From Sedimentibacter saalensis (GTDB lineage: Bacteria; Bacillota; Clostridia; Tissierellales; Sedimentibacteraceae), in assembly GCF_007830175.1 (NCBI RefSeq), contig NZ_VLKH01000003.1, forward strand, positions 417,366 to 481,365: 64,000 nt of DNA. Reading direction: 5' to 3'. Below, one piece after another: positions 35,154 to 43,714 of the stretch. Every line of letters begins with the position of its first letter. Within the stretch, counting starts at the first letter, position 1. The notes beneath the pieces are model-generated. The model saw nothing but the letters and a program-made list of their open reading frames with translations, was not told the origin of the DNA and did not search any database. The translations under genes were made by a program, and so were the position numbers.

Positions 35154-35339
35154 ATGGTAAAAAATATTGAATATCCTGATTATATAGATTATTATTACTT
35201 CACAAAAGGAAGCAATGTAATAAAGCTCGAAAGAAAAAATGATTCTGATATAATATACTCAAAATACATTCGATTCAACAACCCCAGAGAAGCTCTGGAA
35301 TGCTTTGAAGACAAATGTTGGATAAGAGAAAAAAAATAG
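35154..35339 (+). CDS. Small hypothetical protein, 61 residues
   Basis: The start is placed at ATG GTA, 5 bp after AAGGAGGAA. A longer reading from 35016 has no ribosome site and an unlikely Phe/Cys-rich N terminus. The product is charged and tyrosine-rich (PDYIDYYYFTKGSNVIKLERK) with no signal sequence, no membrane segment and no recognised domain. It stands alone on the plus strand between two minus-strand units. Confidence 0.6.
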   Translation: MVKNIEYPDYIDYYYFTKGSNVIKLERKNDSDIIYSKYIRFNNPREALECFEDKCWIREKK

Positions 35340-35365
35340 ATGAACGGGAGGGAACCAAGCCCTCT

Positions 35366-36085
35366 CTACATAGTTTTCTTCATGAATTTTCTTAGCAGCA
35401 ACAATATCCATCCTGCTGAAACCATTACACATAATATCAAGTATGTGATTTTACCTTCCAGTGCAAACTTTGCCATCCAAAAGGACGGCAGCATAATTGC
35501 CAGGTATTGTATTCTTGTCAGAACAAAAAACGGCAATATAATACCTATCATTGAAATTCCAGACATCTTAGTAATTGCCATTCCTTCCACTTTATTCGCC
35601 GAAAGAGATACAACCATCATAGTAGTTATGAAACCAAGCACTGACGATAAAAAAGACAGTAATATTATCATTTCAAAAGAAATTATGTCCAATGAAAATA
35701 CATTCATGACAATTATTGATACTACAAATGAAAGTGTCAAAGGAAGAATCAATCTTGAAATTAAGTATCCTCCCCTGCCAAGAGGCGTAACTGACATGTA
35801 TTTTGTGATTCCGTCATCAATTTCTCCCAGAATAACCATAGAAGATGCAAAACTGAACATCATAGGAGTCAATACAACAAGAAATAAATCAAATATGAGA
35901 AAATATGGAACCAGTACTTCTTCACGGCTGTAATATCCCGTAAGGAACTTTTCAGCAGCGGGAATTCCGAACTTCATGAACAGTCCATATAGAACCGGCG
36001 CCAGACATGAGAGAAAAAGCATGGCATCTCTTGCTATTTGATTTAAATACTGCATAAATGAAATCGACAGTCTCTTATGTGTCAT
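35366..36085 (-). CDS. ABC-2 type exporter permease
   Basis: A 239-residue protein with about six membrane helices. The region EIDDGITKYMSVTPLGRGGYLISRL is the cytoplasmic coupling stretch seen in ABC-2 permeases (GEIDDGI...TPLGRGGY). It overlaps the second permease gene by 4 bp. It would pair with that permease and the ATPase to export a small molecule or drug. Substrate unknown. The layout resembles fluoroquinolone-type exporters, a weak analogy. Confidence 0.8.
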   Translation of the reverse strand: MTHKRLSISFMQYLNQIARDAMLFLSCLAPVLYGLFMKFGIPAAEKFLTGYYSREEVLVPYFLIFDLFLVVLTPMMFSFASSMVILGEIDDGITKYMSVTPLGRGGYLISRLILPLTLSFVVSIIVMNVFSLDIISFEMIILLSFLSSVLGFITTMMVVSLSANKVEGMAITKMSGISMIGIILPFFVLTRIQYLAIMLPSFWMAKFALEGKITYLILCVMVSAGWILLLLRKFMKKTM

Positions 36086-36765
36086 AAACTTACACCTCCT
36101 GTATTTTGAAACATGTCTTGAATATACTTATGAGCCACTTTGTACATTGCCGCAAGCCATATACATAATATGGCTGAAAACAACAACAGATGTTTGCTGT
36201 TTCCACTTATAAGACTGATTATGATGCAGCCCGGGTGAATAAGCATGAACATGCTGTCATAACCGAACAAGTACATTATGGGCGGCAAAAAACTGATTAT
36301 TTCTATTGGAACTGCCGTCGTAAGAAATTGGTTGAGACTTGATATTTTAGCTGCAACAATCAATCCACACATGGTGAAAAATGCTGAACCAAAGGCCGTT
36401 CCTATGACAGAAGCATATAATTTTTTTGTGCCTAATGGCAATGTAATTGCTATTCCTACAAGAACAGATATGAACAAAAGAGATATTACTTTTGACAATA
36501 TGTATTCTCCTGTTTTTACAGGTGATACGGCAAGAGAGTTCAATATCCTTTCGCTTTTTTCAAGCAGCACGATGGCTCCCATAAAGAAAAGTCCCATTGC
36601 TGCTGGATCTGAAAAAATCATTATTGCTGCAGCCTTTTCCCTCCAGGATTGGGGCATGACAAAAATTAAAGATAGATAGACTGCAGTGAACACTGCATAA
36701 ACAAAATAAAACCCATATTTGAACTGGAACCTTATATCTCCCTTTATTAAATTTATAATTCTCAT
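36082..36765 (-). CDS. ABC-2 type exporter permease
   Basis: A 227-residue protein with six predicted membrane helices and the coupling region LEKSERILNSLAVSPVKTGEY around residue 68, in short ERILNSLAVSP. It overlaps the ATPase gene and the next permease gene by 4 bp each, so all three are translationally coupled. Heterodimer partner of the downstream permease. Substrate unknown. Confidence 0.8.
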   Translation of the reverse strand: MRIINLIKGDIRFQFKYGFYFVYAVFTAVYLSLIFVMPQSWREKAAAIMIFSDPAAMGLFFMGAIVLLEKSERILNSLAVSPVKTGEYILSKVISLLFISVLVGIAITLPLGTKKLYASVIGTAFGSAFFTMCGLIVAAKISSLNQFLTTAVPIEIISFLPPIMYLFGYDSMFMLIHPGCIIISLISGNSKHLLLFSAILCIWLAAMYKVAHKYIQDMFQNTGGVSL

Positions 36766-37607
36766 TGAAGCACTCTCCCCGTCACTTCCATAAAAATATC
36801 ATTTAATGTTGGCTCGCTGCTGTGTATGGACAAAACTCTGTTGCTTTCAATAAGCTCTTGGAGCTTTTTATCACCAGATGTATGACTGAGCAGGCATTCC
36901 CCTGTTTTTTCAATTCCGTCCAAATAAGTATACTTTATTTTGGACGCTCCTTTTGACATAATAAGATTATGAGGTGTATCCAAAGCCTTGACCCTTCCAT
37001 CCACAATAAATGCCACCCTGTCGCAAAGCTCAGCAGCATCTGCCATGTTGTGTGTTGTGAGTATAATTGTCTTACCATTTTTCTTTTCCTGTAGTATTAT
37101 GTTCTTCATGTCTCTGCTGCTGTTGGGATCCAAGCCGCTTGTAGGTTCGTCAAGAAATAAAATGTCCGGATTGTGCAGCAACGCCTTTATAAAATTAAGC
37201 CTTGACTTCATACCCTTGGAGTATTCTGAAACTTTTTTGTCCTCATGGTTCTTAAGTCCCACCATTTCCAGCATTTCATCAATATTGCGCAGTTTTTTTG
37301 AATACAACGAACCGAAAAACTCAAGGTTTTCTCTTGCTGTGAGCTTTTCATAAAGACTTGGGAATTCAAAATCAACTCCAATATTTTCATAGAAATCATT
37401 TCTGAAGTCTTTGCTTTCAATGCCGTTTACAATTGACCGACCTTTATAGGTCTTAATTAAGCCTGTTAGAATTTTTTGCAGTGTACTTTTGCCTGCCCCT
37501 GATGGACCAAGAAATCCGAATATTTCTCCTTCTGAAACTTTAAAGTCAATGTTTTCCAAAAAACTGTTCTTTGTGTAGCTAAATGATAAATCAACAACCT
37601 GAATCAT
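36762..37607 (-). CDS. ABC exporter ATP-binding protein
   Basis: A 281-residue ATPase: Walker A GPSGAGKST (around residue 35), Q-loop region, signature YSKGMKSRLNF (around residue 131), Walker B ILFLDEPTSGLD (around residue 150) and the switch His in TTHNMADA. It drives the two adjacent permeases. It starts 1 bp after the TetR gene stop, so the regulator and transporter share one transcript under a palindromic operator. Confidence 0.9.
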   Translation of the reverse strand: MIQVVDLSFSYTKNSFLENIDFKVSEGEIFGFLGPSGAGKSTLQKILTGLIKTYKGRSIVNGIESKDFRNDFYENIGVDFEFPSLYEKLTARENLEFFGSLYSKKLRNIDEMLEMVGLKNHEDKKVSEYSKGMKSRLNFIKALLHNPDILFLDEPTSGLDPNSSRDMKNIILQEKKNGKTIILTTHNMADAAELCDRVAFIVDGRVKALDTPHNLIMSKGASKIKYTYLDGIEKTGECLLSHTSGDKKLQELIESNRVLSIHSSEPTLNDIFMEVTGRVLQ

Positions 37608-37608
37608 A

Positions 37609-38202
37609 TTATTCCTCCATCAATTGAATTACCAAACCATTAATCATCAATTTCAAGGAACCGTCAAAAACTTCCTCCCCTATTTCCCTTTTATGAAGCA
37701 TGGTAAGAAATACACCCCTCAATGCACCGCTAAAATACTGCACGTTTTTTTCCTTTACATGAGGAATTAATTCCATGAACTTTTCCATCATTGCATAATC
37801 ATCTCTGAAGTGCTTTTCCACAATTTCATTTGGAAGTTTTCTAATAATGAGTTCCAACTCCCCATTTGTCATTACTTTTAAAAGGAATGTGTCATCCACC
37901 ATTTTATATACTTTAAACAGCAGATTAGTCAGATTTTCAGCAGTTATTCTCCCTTTAATGAGATTTGCTTCTCTTATGAAATGTTTTTGAATTTCATCGT
38001 GCAAATCATTTACAACATCAAAAAGCAATAGTTCCTTTGAATCATAAAACAAATAAAATGTGCCTTTAGGTATGTTTACGCGTCTTACCAGTTCATCAAC
38101 TGTGGTTTTTTTTACTCCGTACAAATTGAGGCAGTTGTATGCTTCCTCTTTTAACCTTTTTACAATGTATTCCTTTTCCTGGGAAGAATATGATTTTGGC
38201 AT
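37609..38202 (-). CDS. TetR-family transcriptional regulator
   Basis: A protein of about 197 residues with an N-terminal helix-turn-helix (NLYGVKKTTVDELVRRVNIPKGTFYLFY; core TTVDELVRR, PKGTFYLFYDSKE). The remaining helices form the ligand domain. The start is the ATG 5 bp after AAGGAG; an 18-codon extension upstream lacks a site. First gene of the exporter operon and preceded by a perfect inverted repeat over the transcription start. Likely a self-repressor released by the exporter's substrate. Confidence 0.87.
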   Translation of the reverse strand: MPKSYSSQEKEYIVKRLKEEAYNCLNLYGVKKTTVDELVRRVNIPKGTFYLFYDSKELLLFDVVNDLHDEIQKHFIREANLIKGRITAENLTNLLFKVYKMVDDTFLLKVMTNGELELIIRKLPNEIVEKHFRDDYAMMEKFMELIPHVKEKNVQYFSGALRGVFLTMLHKREIGEEVFDGSLKLMINGLVIQLMEE

Positions 38203-38221
38203 TTTTGCTCCTTGTACTATT

Positions 38222-38273
38222 TGACTATATTTGTATTTATAGTCATTATAGATCAAAAAAAGATTTAATGCAA
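38222..38273 (-). promoter_or_regulatory. Promoter and palindromic operator of the TetR/exporter operon
   Basis: Minus-strand TTGCAT (38268-38273), 17 bp, TATAAT (38245-38250). A perfect inverted repeat TGACTATA-N8-TATAGTCA (38222-38245) covers the end of the -10 box and the start site, the usual place for a TetR operator. Confidence 0.78.
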
Positions 38274-38289
38274 TATATTTTTCACAAAA

Positions 38290-38304
38290 ATAGCATTCGC
38301 TCTT
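38290..38304. repeat. Left flanking duplication of R1 copy E
   Basis: ATAGCATTCGCTCTT, matching ATAGCATTAGCTCTT at 38482-38496 in 14 of 15 bases. On the minus strand it contains AGC/GCT and runs into ATTTTTG, a weak terminator at best. Confidence 0.6.
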
Positions 38305-38481
38305 AGGTTGATGACAAAGTTATTTTAATTAATATTGATAATTGTCGGTGAATTAGAAATCTAAGTTTGTAGGGGAGGACCTCGTGTCCTCCCGAAGAAA
38401 ACAAAATTATTGGATTAATTATCCGTACGGATATAAGATTCGCCCCTACGTCTTGTAGAATTGTGGTTTGTCAATAGTCTG
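38305..38481 (-). repeat. R1 repeat, copy E (core type 2)
   Basis: A 177 bp element, ends AGGTTGATGACAAAG and GGTTTGTCAATAGTCTG, in the opposite orientation to copies A to D as read on the plus strand. Core hairpins GGGGAGGACCTCGTGTCCTCC and a decayed GGATATAAGATTCGCCCC match those of copies C and D. It lies between the response regulator gene and the TetR promoter. Confidence 0.82.
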
Positions 38482-38507
38482 ATAGCATTAGCTCTTCTTT
38501 ATTTTCA

Positions 38508-39242
38508 TTACATATGTTTTTTTCTGTATTCAGTTGGAGTCATTCCCGTATAAGATTTAAAAACCTTGCAGAAATAATGCTGACTCTTGTATCCGGTTTT
38601 CTCTGATACGTTCAGGCTTGATATGGACGAGTCTGAAAGAATTAGTGATATTGCTTCCTCCATCCTAAGCTTTGTGAGAAATTCAGAAAAACTCATGTTT
38701 GTTTTCTTTTTTATTATTCTTGTAAGATAGGACTCGCTCACGTGAAGGTCTTTTGAAATATTGGATAGAGACAGTTCACTGTCTCTGTAATTCTTATATA
38801 TATAGTCAATTGTTTCATCTGTTATATTAAAATTTTCAGCTGTAGGATAATGACAGTCCTTTTTTTCCTTAACGGCACAATTACATGCCTTTTCTATTAC
38901 AACAAATAAATTTTTCTTGTCAATTGGTTTAAGCAGATAATCAAACGCCTTAAGCTGAATAGCCTGCTGTGCATATTGAAATTCATCATATCCGGAAATA
39001 ATTATGAATTTTGTAAATGGTGCATGAACGGACACCTCGCGCATAACCTCAAGACCTGTAAGTCCCGGCATGTTTATGTCAATCAAAACCACTTCAGGCT
39101 TTATTTCCTTTATGAGCCTTAACGCTTCAAATCCATTTGAAGCAGTTCCGGAAACATTAAACTTCATGGTGCTTGATTCAATAAGATGTTTAAGTCCGTT
39201 TCTGATTGTTGATTCATCATCACATATTAATATATCATACAC
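38508..39242 (-). CDS. Response regulator with AraC-type DNA-binding domain (YesN-like)
   Basis: A 244-residue protein. The receiver domain has phosphoacceptor Asp in VVLIDINMPGLTG (around residue 55) and Lys in LLKPIDKK (around residue 105). The C-terminal AraC double helix-turn-helix ends KSYTGMTPTEYRKK. It overlaps the sensor kinase gene by 8 bp. Together they form a YesM/YesN-type system, probably controlling the divergent flavin reductase gene next to them, though no operator was confirmed. Confidence 0.9.
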   Translation of the reverse strand: MYDILICDDESTIRNGLKHLIESSTMKFNVSGTASNGFEALRLIKEIKPEVVLIDINMPGLTGLEVMREVSVHAPFTKFIIISGYDEFQYAQQAIQLKAFDYLLKPIDKKNLFVVIEKACNCAVKEKKDCHYPTAENFNITDETIDYIYKNYRDSELSLSNISKDLHVSESYLTRIIKKKTNMSFSEFLTKLRMEEAISLILSDSSISSLNVSEKTGYKSQHYFCKVFKSYTGMTPTEYRKKHM

Positions 39243-40947
39243 TTACTTCATCCTCCTCTATCTTGGGCAGACTTACAGTAATTTTTGTTCCTGCACTTTC
39301 TCTGCTTTCTATATTTAACCCGTATTTGTCTCCATAATGAAGATATATGCGTTGACTGACATTGTAAAGGCCGTAATTGCTGCTTGTAAGGTGTCTATGA
39401 AGATTATCCCTTATATTTGTTAGTTTTTCCTCTGGAATTCCAACACCGTCGTCTTCAACCACTATATTTAAATTGTCATGTTCTTCAAAAATGTTTATGG
39501 ATATGTTTCCTCTTTTGAGACTTGGTTTAATTCCATGGTATATTGCATTTTCAACCAAGGGCTGGATCAGAATTTTGGGCAGGCACAATTTATACAATCC
39601 TTTATCACAACTGATTTCATAATTCAAAATATCCCCGTAGCGGTGCTGCTGTATGCTAAGATAACTTTTCACATGTTCCAGTTCCTTTTCAAGAGTTATG
39701 AATTCTCTCCCCTTGCTCAGTGAAATACGGAAAAATGAAGACAGAGACATTATAAGATCTGCCATTTCATGAGCTCCATATTCTAAAGCTTTCCACTGCA
39801 ATGTATCCAGAGTGTTGTAAAGAAAATGCAGATTTATCTGGGACTGCAAAACCTGAAGTTCCCTTTGCCTCTTTTCCTTTTGATGCTCATATGATTGATT
39901 CATCAATTCCTTGATGTCAACAACCATGGCATTGAAATCATCTGCCAGATTTGAAAGTTCGTCATTTCCAGGCAACGTAATTTTTGTTTCCAGATTTCCT
40001 TTCCTGACATTCTCCATGGCGCTGCTCAATACTGCAATCCTTTTAGTTGCAGCGTTGCTTACAAAATAACTCACGCTTATGGCAACAAGCAATAGAAGAA
40101 TCCACATGCTTATGAGTGATTCATTTAAAATCCTTGTGTCTTTGTACAGCTCCGCCTTTTCAACCGATGTGCACAGATACCAGTCATGGCTGTTTGGAAT
40201 GGGAGCATAAAATGCAACATAACCTTTGTTTTCTTCGGACATTCTTTCACTGGTAAGAGTTCCGTCAGAGTTTTTCGGAATATGAGCAATTATGTCCTGA
40301 ATCAATGATTCTGACAGTCCCTCGTCCGTATGTGTGTATATGGTGCCTGAACTGTCCACAATCATTGATTTTCCGTTATAAAAAGAAAGGTTGTCCGTTA
40401 TTTCAGTAAGCTTTCTAAGTGAAATGGCAGCAGCTACAAATCCTATTTTTTCAGAGCTGGTGTTATATATGGGATAACAGGCCACAGTTATCAAGCTTTG
40501 GTCTGTTTTTGATACAATAGGTTCACTTATTACATATTCATCATCCGAGTTTAAAATTCTTTTGAAATATTCTCTGTCCGAAACGTCGATTGTCTGGTTT
40601 TCATTGATATATTCAAGTCCGTCAAGCTTGTTTATTGAAAATGTTCCATAGTTGTTTCCGTAATAGGAATCCATGTCATTGCTCAGCTGATTAATATATG
40701 CTTTGATTGCTTCATCATCCATGGAAACTACTGTTGGAGTTCGGCTGATTGTATGAAGCTCCCTTATTCTTTGGGCCAGCCATGCTCCTGCTTCATTTGC
40801 TTTTGATTCAATGAGCTGTGTGCTGAGATTTTCTGTAAGCCTGCTGTTTGTGTAGTTGATGCGTATGCTTATGATAACAGCTGCAATTGAGAATATTGCT
40901 GTCAGACATATTGCAAAAAAAACGGTTAATTTTCTTTGTAGTTTCAT
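39235..40947 (-). CDS. Sensor histidine kinase (YesM-like, Cache-HAMP-HisKA_YesM)
   Basis: A 570-residue membrane kinase. Membrane helices near residues 7-29 and 275-295 enclose an extracellular dCache-like sensor. A HAMP segment follows (VRKGNLETKITLPGNDEL, around residue 320). The phospho-His lies in QSQINLHFLYNTLD (around residue 372; usual NPHFLYN is NLHFLYN here), and the ATPase domain has PLVENAIYHG. The ligand is external and may be the substrate of the divergent reductase. It starts 124 bp from that gene. Confidence 0.9.
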   Translation of the reverse strand: MKLQRKLTVFFAICLTAIFSIAAVIISIRINYTNSRLTENLSTQLIESKANEAGAWLAQRIRELHTISRTPTVVSMDDEAIKAYINQLSNDMDSYYGNNYGTFSINKLDGLEYINENQTIDVSDREYFKRILNSDDEYVISEPIVSKTDQSLITVACYPIYNTSSEKIGFVAAAISLRKLTEITDNLSFYNGKSMIVDSSGTIYTHTDEGLSESLIQDIIAHIPKNSDGTLTSERMSEENKGYVAFYAPIPNSHDWYLCTSVEKAELYKDTRILNESLISMWILLLLVAISVSYFVSNAATKRIAVLSSAMENVRKGNLETKITLPGNDELSNLADDFNAMVVDIKELMNQSYEHQKEKRQRELQVLQSQINLHFLYNTLDTLQWKALEYGAHEMADLIMSLSSFFRISLSKGREFITLEKELEHVKSYLSIQQHRYGDILNYEISCDKGLYKLCLPKILIQPLVENAIYHGIKPSLKRGNISINIFEEHDNLNIVVEDDGVGIPEEKLTNIRDNLHRHLTSSNYGLYNVSQRIYLHYGDKYGLNIESRESAGTKITVSLPKIEEDEVSV

Positions 40948-41071
40948 TTTTACCTCAATAGTTCGTAAAAGTTAAATATTGCGATTTCATATTATAAAGA
41001 CAAAGCTTTGAAATTATACTACAATGTGAAACGAAAAACAATATACAAATTATAAACAAACGGGAGGAAAA
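40948..41071. promoter_or_regulatory. Divergent promoter region, kinase/reductase
   Basis: A 124 bp spacer with the palindrome CAAAGCTTTG (41001-41010) lying inside a TTTCA...TGAAA pair. No consensus -35/-10 pair stands out on the plus strand, which would suit activation by the response regulator. Confidence 0.45.
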
Positions 41072-42856
41072 ATGAAAAAATTAATATCTATAGTGCTTGC
41101 TTTATCAATGGTGCTTGGAATTACAGGCTGTAGCCAGGCAAACACTCAAAAACCATCACAGGAGTCTGCTCAGGAATCATCTATTGATGGAACATACGAA
41201 GGAACAGGAACAGGCAAGGGCGGAAATATTGTAGTAGAATTAACAATTGCTGACAACAAAATTTCCGATATAAAGGTTAAAGAAGAACATGAAACAGAAG
41301 GATTGAATGAAGCAATGTCCATCATGACTGAAGAAATGATTGCAACAAACAATTTTGATGTTGACGGTGTTACTGGAGCTACAATAACATCAGCAGGATT
41401 CAGAACAGCAGTTGCTGATGCATTTTCAAAAACAGGAGCTGACAAAAGCGTGCTTGTTTCCGCTGGAAAAGTTGAAAAGGAAAAAAGAGAATCAGAATAC
41501 ACTTCAGACGTTATAGTAATCGGTGCAGGCGGAGCAGGACTTACTGCTGCAATAACAGCTGCCGATAATGGAGCAAGCGTAATTGTTCTTGAAAAAATGC
41601 CAATAATCGGCGGAAACACTCTTCTTTCAGGCGGTGAATACGCAGCTCCGGGAAACTGGATCCAGGTTGAAGAAGGAATCGAAGACAGCGCTGATAAGTT
41701 TTATGCAGACATATTAAAAGGCGGAGACAATGAAGGCAATCCTGAACTTGTAAGAATTCTTGCTGACAATGCTCTGGATGGAGCAAACTGGCTGAAGGAT
41801 GACATTAAAATGGTATTTGAAGATCACATGTTGTTCTTTGGTGGTCATTCAGTTGAAAGAAGCTTGGTTCCAAAAAATGCAACAGGTTATGAAATGATAA
41901 GCAAATTAAACGCAAGACTCACAGAAAAAAATATACCTCTTCACAAAAATACCACTGCAGCAGAATTAATTCAAAATGCTGACGGACAGGTAACAGGTGT
42001 GAAGGCAGTCTACGACGGTCAGACAATAACATACAATGCAAATAAAGGTGTTATAATTGCAACCGGCGGATTTGGTGCAAGTCTTGATATGAGAATGAAA
42101 TACAACGAAAACATGAATGAAAAAATTCTTTCAACAAATTCAGTGGGAAGCACAGGAGACGGAATTACATTGGCTGAAAAAATCGGTGCTGAGCTTGTAG
42201 ATATGCAATACATTCAGACATACCCAACATGCGACACACAATCCGGTTCACTTTTGTATGTAGGTGATGTTCGTATGGAAGGAAGATCTATACTTGTTAA
42301 CAAGGAAGGAAAAAGATTTGTTGAGGAACTTGAAAGAAGAGATGTTATTTCAAATGCAGTGATTGAGCAAACAGGCGGAGTATCCTACATGTTCTGGGAT
42401 GAGTCTGCCATGACAGATTCAGGCATGGCAGTTACTCATGAGTCAGAATATAACGGCTTGATTGCAAGAAAACAGTTAGTAAAGGCAGACACAATAGAAG
42501 AAGCTGCAGCTTTCTTTGAAATAGATGCTACAGAGCTTAAGAAAACAGTTGAAAACTACAATCAGTATGCTAAAGACGGCGTTGACAAGGAATTCAACAA
42601 AAGAGGAACATTGGTTGAATTTGGTCAGGGGCCATACTATATAATGGTTTCCAAGCCTGCTGTGCACCACACAATGGGCGGAATAAAAATCAATTCAGAA
42701 GCACAGGTTTTAAACAAAAATGGTGAAGCAATAAAAGGATTGTATGCAGCCGGTGAAGTAACGGGAGACATTCACGGAACAAACAGACTGGGAAGTGACG
42801 CCATAGCCGACATCACAGTATTTGGACGCATTGCCGGTCAATCTGCAGCAAAATAA
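41072..42856 (+). CDS. urdA: Extracellular flavin reductase lipoprotein, predicted urocanate reductase
   Basis: A 594-residue protein: lipobox ITGC (Cys20), FMN_bind domain (residues 38-118) with covalent site GVTGATITS, then the FAD fumarate-reductase fold from IVIGAGGAGLTAA (around residue 148). Where fumarate reductases have His in the IQxHPT loop it has Tyr384 (YIQTYPT). Tyr384, Asp399 (+15), Arg422 (+38), His532 and Arg572 (40 apart), with Glu189 in SGGEY, match the spacing I recall for Shewanella UrdA residues Y373, D388, R411, H520, R560 and E177. It would reduce urocanate to imidazole propionate outside the cell. Other enoate substrates remain possible. Divergent YesMN system adjoins. 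Confidence 0.78.
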   Translation: MKKLISIVLALSMVLGITGCSQANTQKPSQESAQESSIDGTYEGTGTGKGGNIVVELTIADNKISDIKVKEEHETEGLNEAMSIMTEEMIATNNFDVDGVTGATITSAGFRTAVADAFSKTGADKSVLVSAGKVEKEKRESEYTSDVIVIGAGGAGLTAAITAADNGASVIVLEKMPIIGGNTLLSGGEYAAPGNWIQVEEGIEDSADKFYADILKGGDNEGNPELVRILADNALDGANWLKDDIKMVFEDHMLFFGGHSVERSLVPKNATGYEMISKLNARLTEKNIPLHKNTTAAELIQNADGQVTGVKAVYDGQTITYNANKGVIIATGGFGASLDMRMKYNENMNEKILSTNSVGSTGDGITLAEKIGAELVDMQYIQTYPTCDTQSGSLLYVGDVRMEGRSILVNKEGKRFVEELERRDVISNAVIEQTGGVSYMFWDESAMTDSGMAVTHESEYNGLIARKQLVKADTIEEAAAFFEIDATELKKTVENYNQYAKDGVDKEFNKRGTLVEFGQGPYYIMVSKPAVHHTMGGIKINSEAQVLNKNGEAIKGLYAAGEVTGDIHGTNRLGSDAIADITVFGRIAGQSAAK

Positions 42857-42863
42857 ACAAAAC

Positions 42864-42890
42864 AAAATCGCTGGCGTGCCAGCGATTTTT
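42864..42890. terminator. Bidirectional terminator after urdA
   Basis: Stem AAAATCGCTGGC / GCCAGCGATTTT with a 2 nt loop, followed by T on the plus strand and A-rich on the other side. It serves urdA and the convergent membrane protein gene. Confidence 0.9.
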
Positions 42891-42902
42891 GTTATTATGG
42901 TA

Positions 42903-43220
42903 TTATTCTAAATCCTGTATATTCATCTTGTTTATTTCCTGATTGTTTTTTTCCTTGATTTTTTCTCTGCATGCCTTGTAAATTGCCAGATTTATGACTG
43001 CAGGAATTAAAAATACAGCAAATGCTGCTAAAATAGGAGCAATATCTCCAGTATATATCATGTTTCCAAAAGACATGAACGCTGCAACAAGTAAATTTAT
43101 TACAGGAAGAATTAACCCAAGATACTTATTCTTGCTCATGGAAAGAAATATTTGAAGAGCTGCTAAAAGAACTATAATAATTAAAGCAGCTATTAAAAAC
43201 ACCAATACCTTACTCATCAT
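42903..43220 (-). CDS. Small membrane protein
   Basis: A 105-residue protein with three hydrophobic segments (VLVFLIAALIIIVLLAAL, LGLILPVINLLVAAFMSF, and DIAPILAAFAVFLIPAVI), ending in a charged tail. No family is recognised. It overlaps the DUF2089 regulator gene by 4 bp; such pairs are common in Firmicutes and the regulator probably controls this membrane protein. Confidence 0.7.
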   Translation of the reverse strand: MMSKVLVFLIAALIIIVLLAALQIFLSMSKNKYLGLILPVINLLVAAFMSFGNMIYTGDIAPILAAFAVFLIPAVINLAIYKACREKIKEKNNQEINKMNIQDLE

Positions 43221-43516
43221 TCAGTCTCCTTTAATTTTTTATATTCAGAAATCAATATTTTAGCTGTTTCAAAATCTATTTTTTCATTGACAGCCATCCT
43301 TTTTATGAGGGAAATGTACGGTTCCTTTGCATTGTCTTCACTTATTTGTATCTTTTGAATCAAACGGTCCAGCCTCAGCCTCACTGTGGGATATGTAACC
43401 CCGTATATTGCCGCCACTTCTTTAAGAGATCCTGATGACAGCAAAAACTTTTTTATAAATGATATATCTTCTTCCTCCAGATTATTCAGCCATTCTGGCA
43501 ACACTTCAACACCCAT
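43217..43516 (-). CDS. DUF2089-family putative transcriptional regulator
   Basis: A 99-residue protein. PEWLNNLEEEDISFIKKFLLSSGSLKEVA, in short LEEEDISFIKKFLLSSGSLK, and YGVTYPTVRLRLDRLI form a sigma-like helix-turn-helix; DUF2089 members have this pattern. The usual N-terminal zinc ribbon is absent. It is coupled to the downstream membrane protein gene, an arrangement known for this family. Likely DNA binder; target unknown. Confidence 0.8.
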   Translation of the reverse strand: MGVEVLPEWLNNLEEEDISFIKKFLLSSGSLKEVAAIYGVTYPTVRLRLDRLIQKIQISEDNAKEPYISLIKRMAVNEKIDFETAKILISEYKKLKETE

Positions 43517-43714
43517 ACTTCCACCTCAATTTTTATTCAACATTACTTTATCATTATTTTTAATAATATTAAATATACATCTTAATTTTATTAAAGTCAA
43601 TGTTGAACAATGTATATTATGATTAAATTTTTTCCATATAACAAAATAAAATTTTATTGTAATATTTCAAAACTTTGATATGATTTAATTATATAAATAT
43701 TTCAGGAGGCATCC

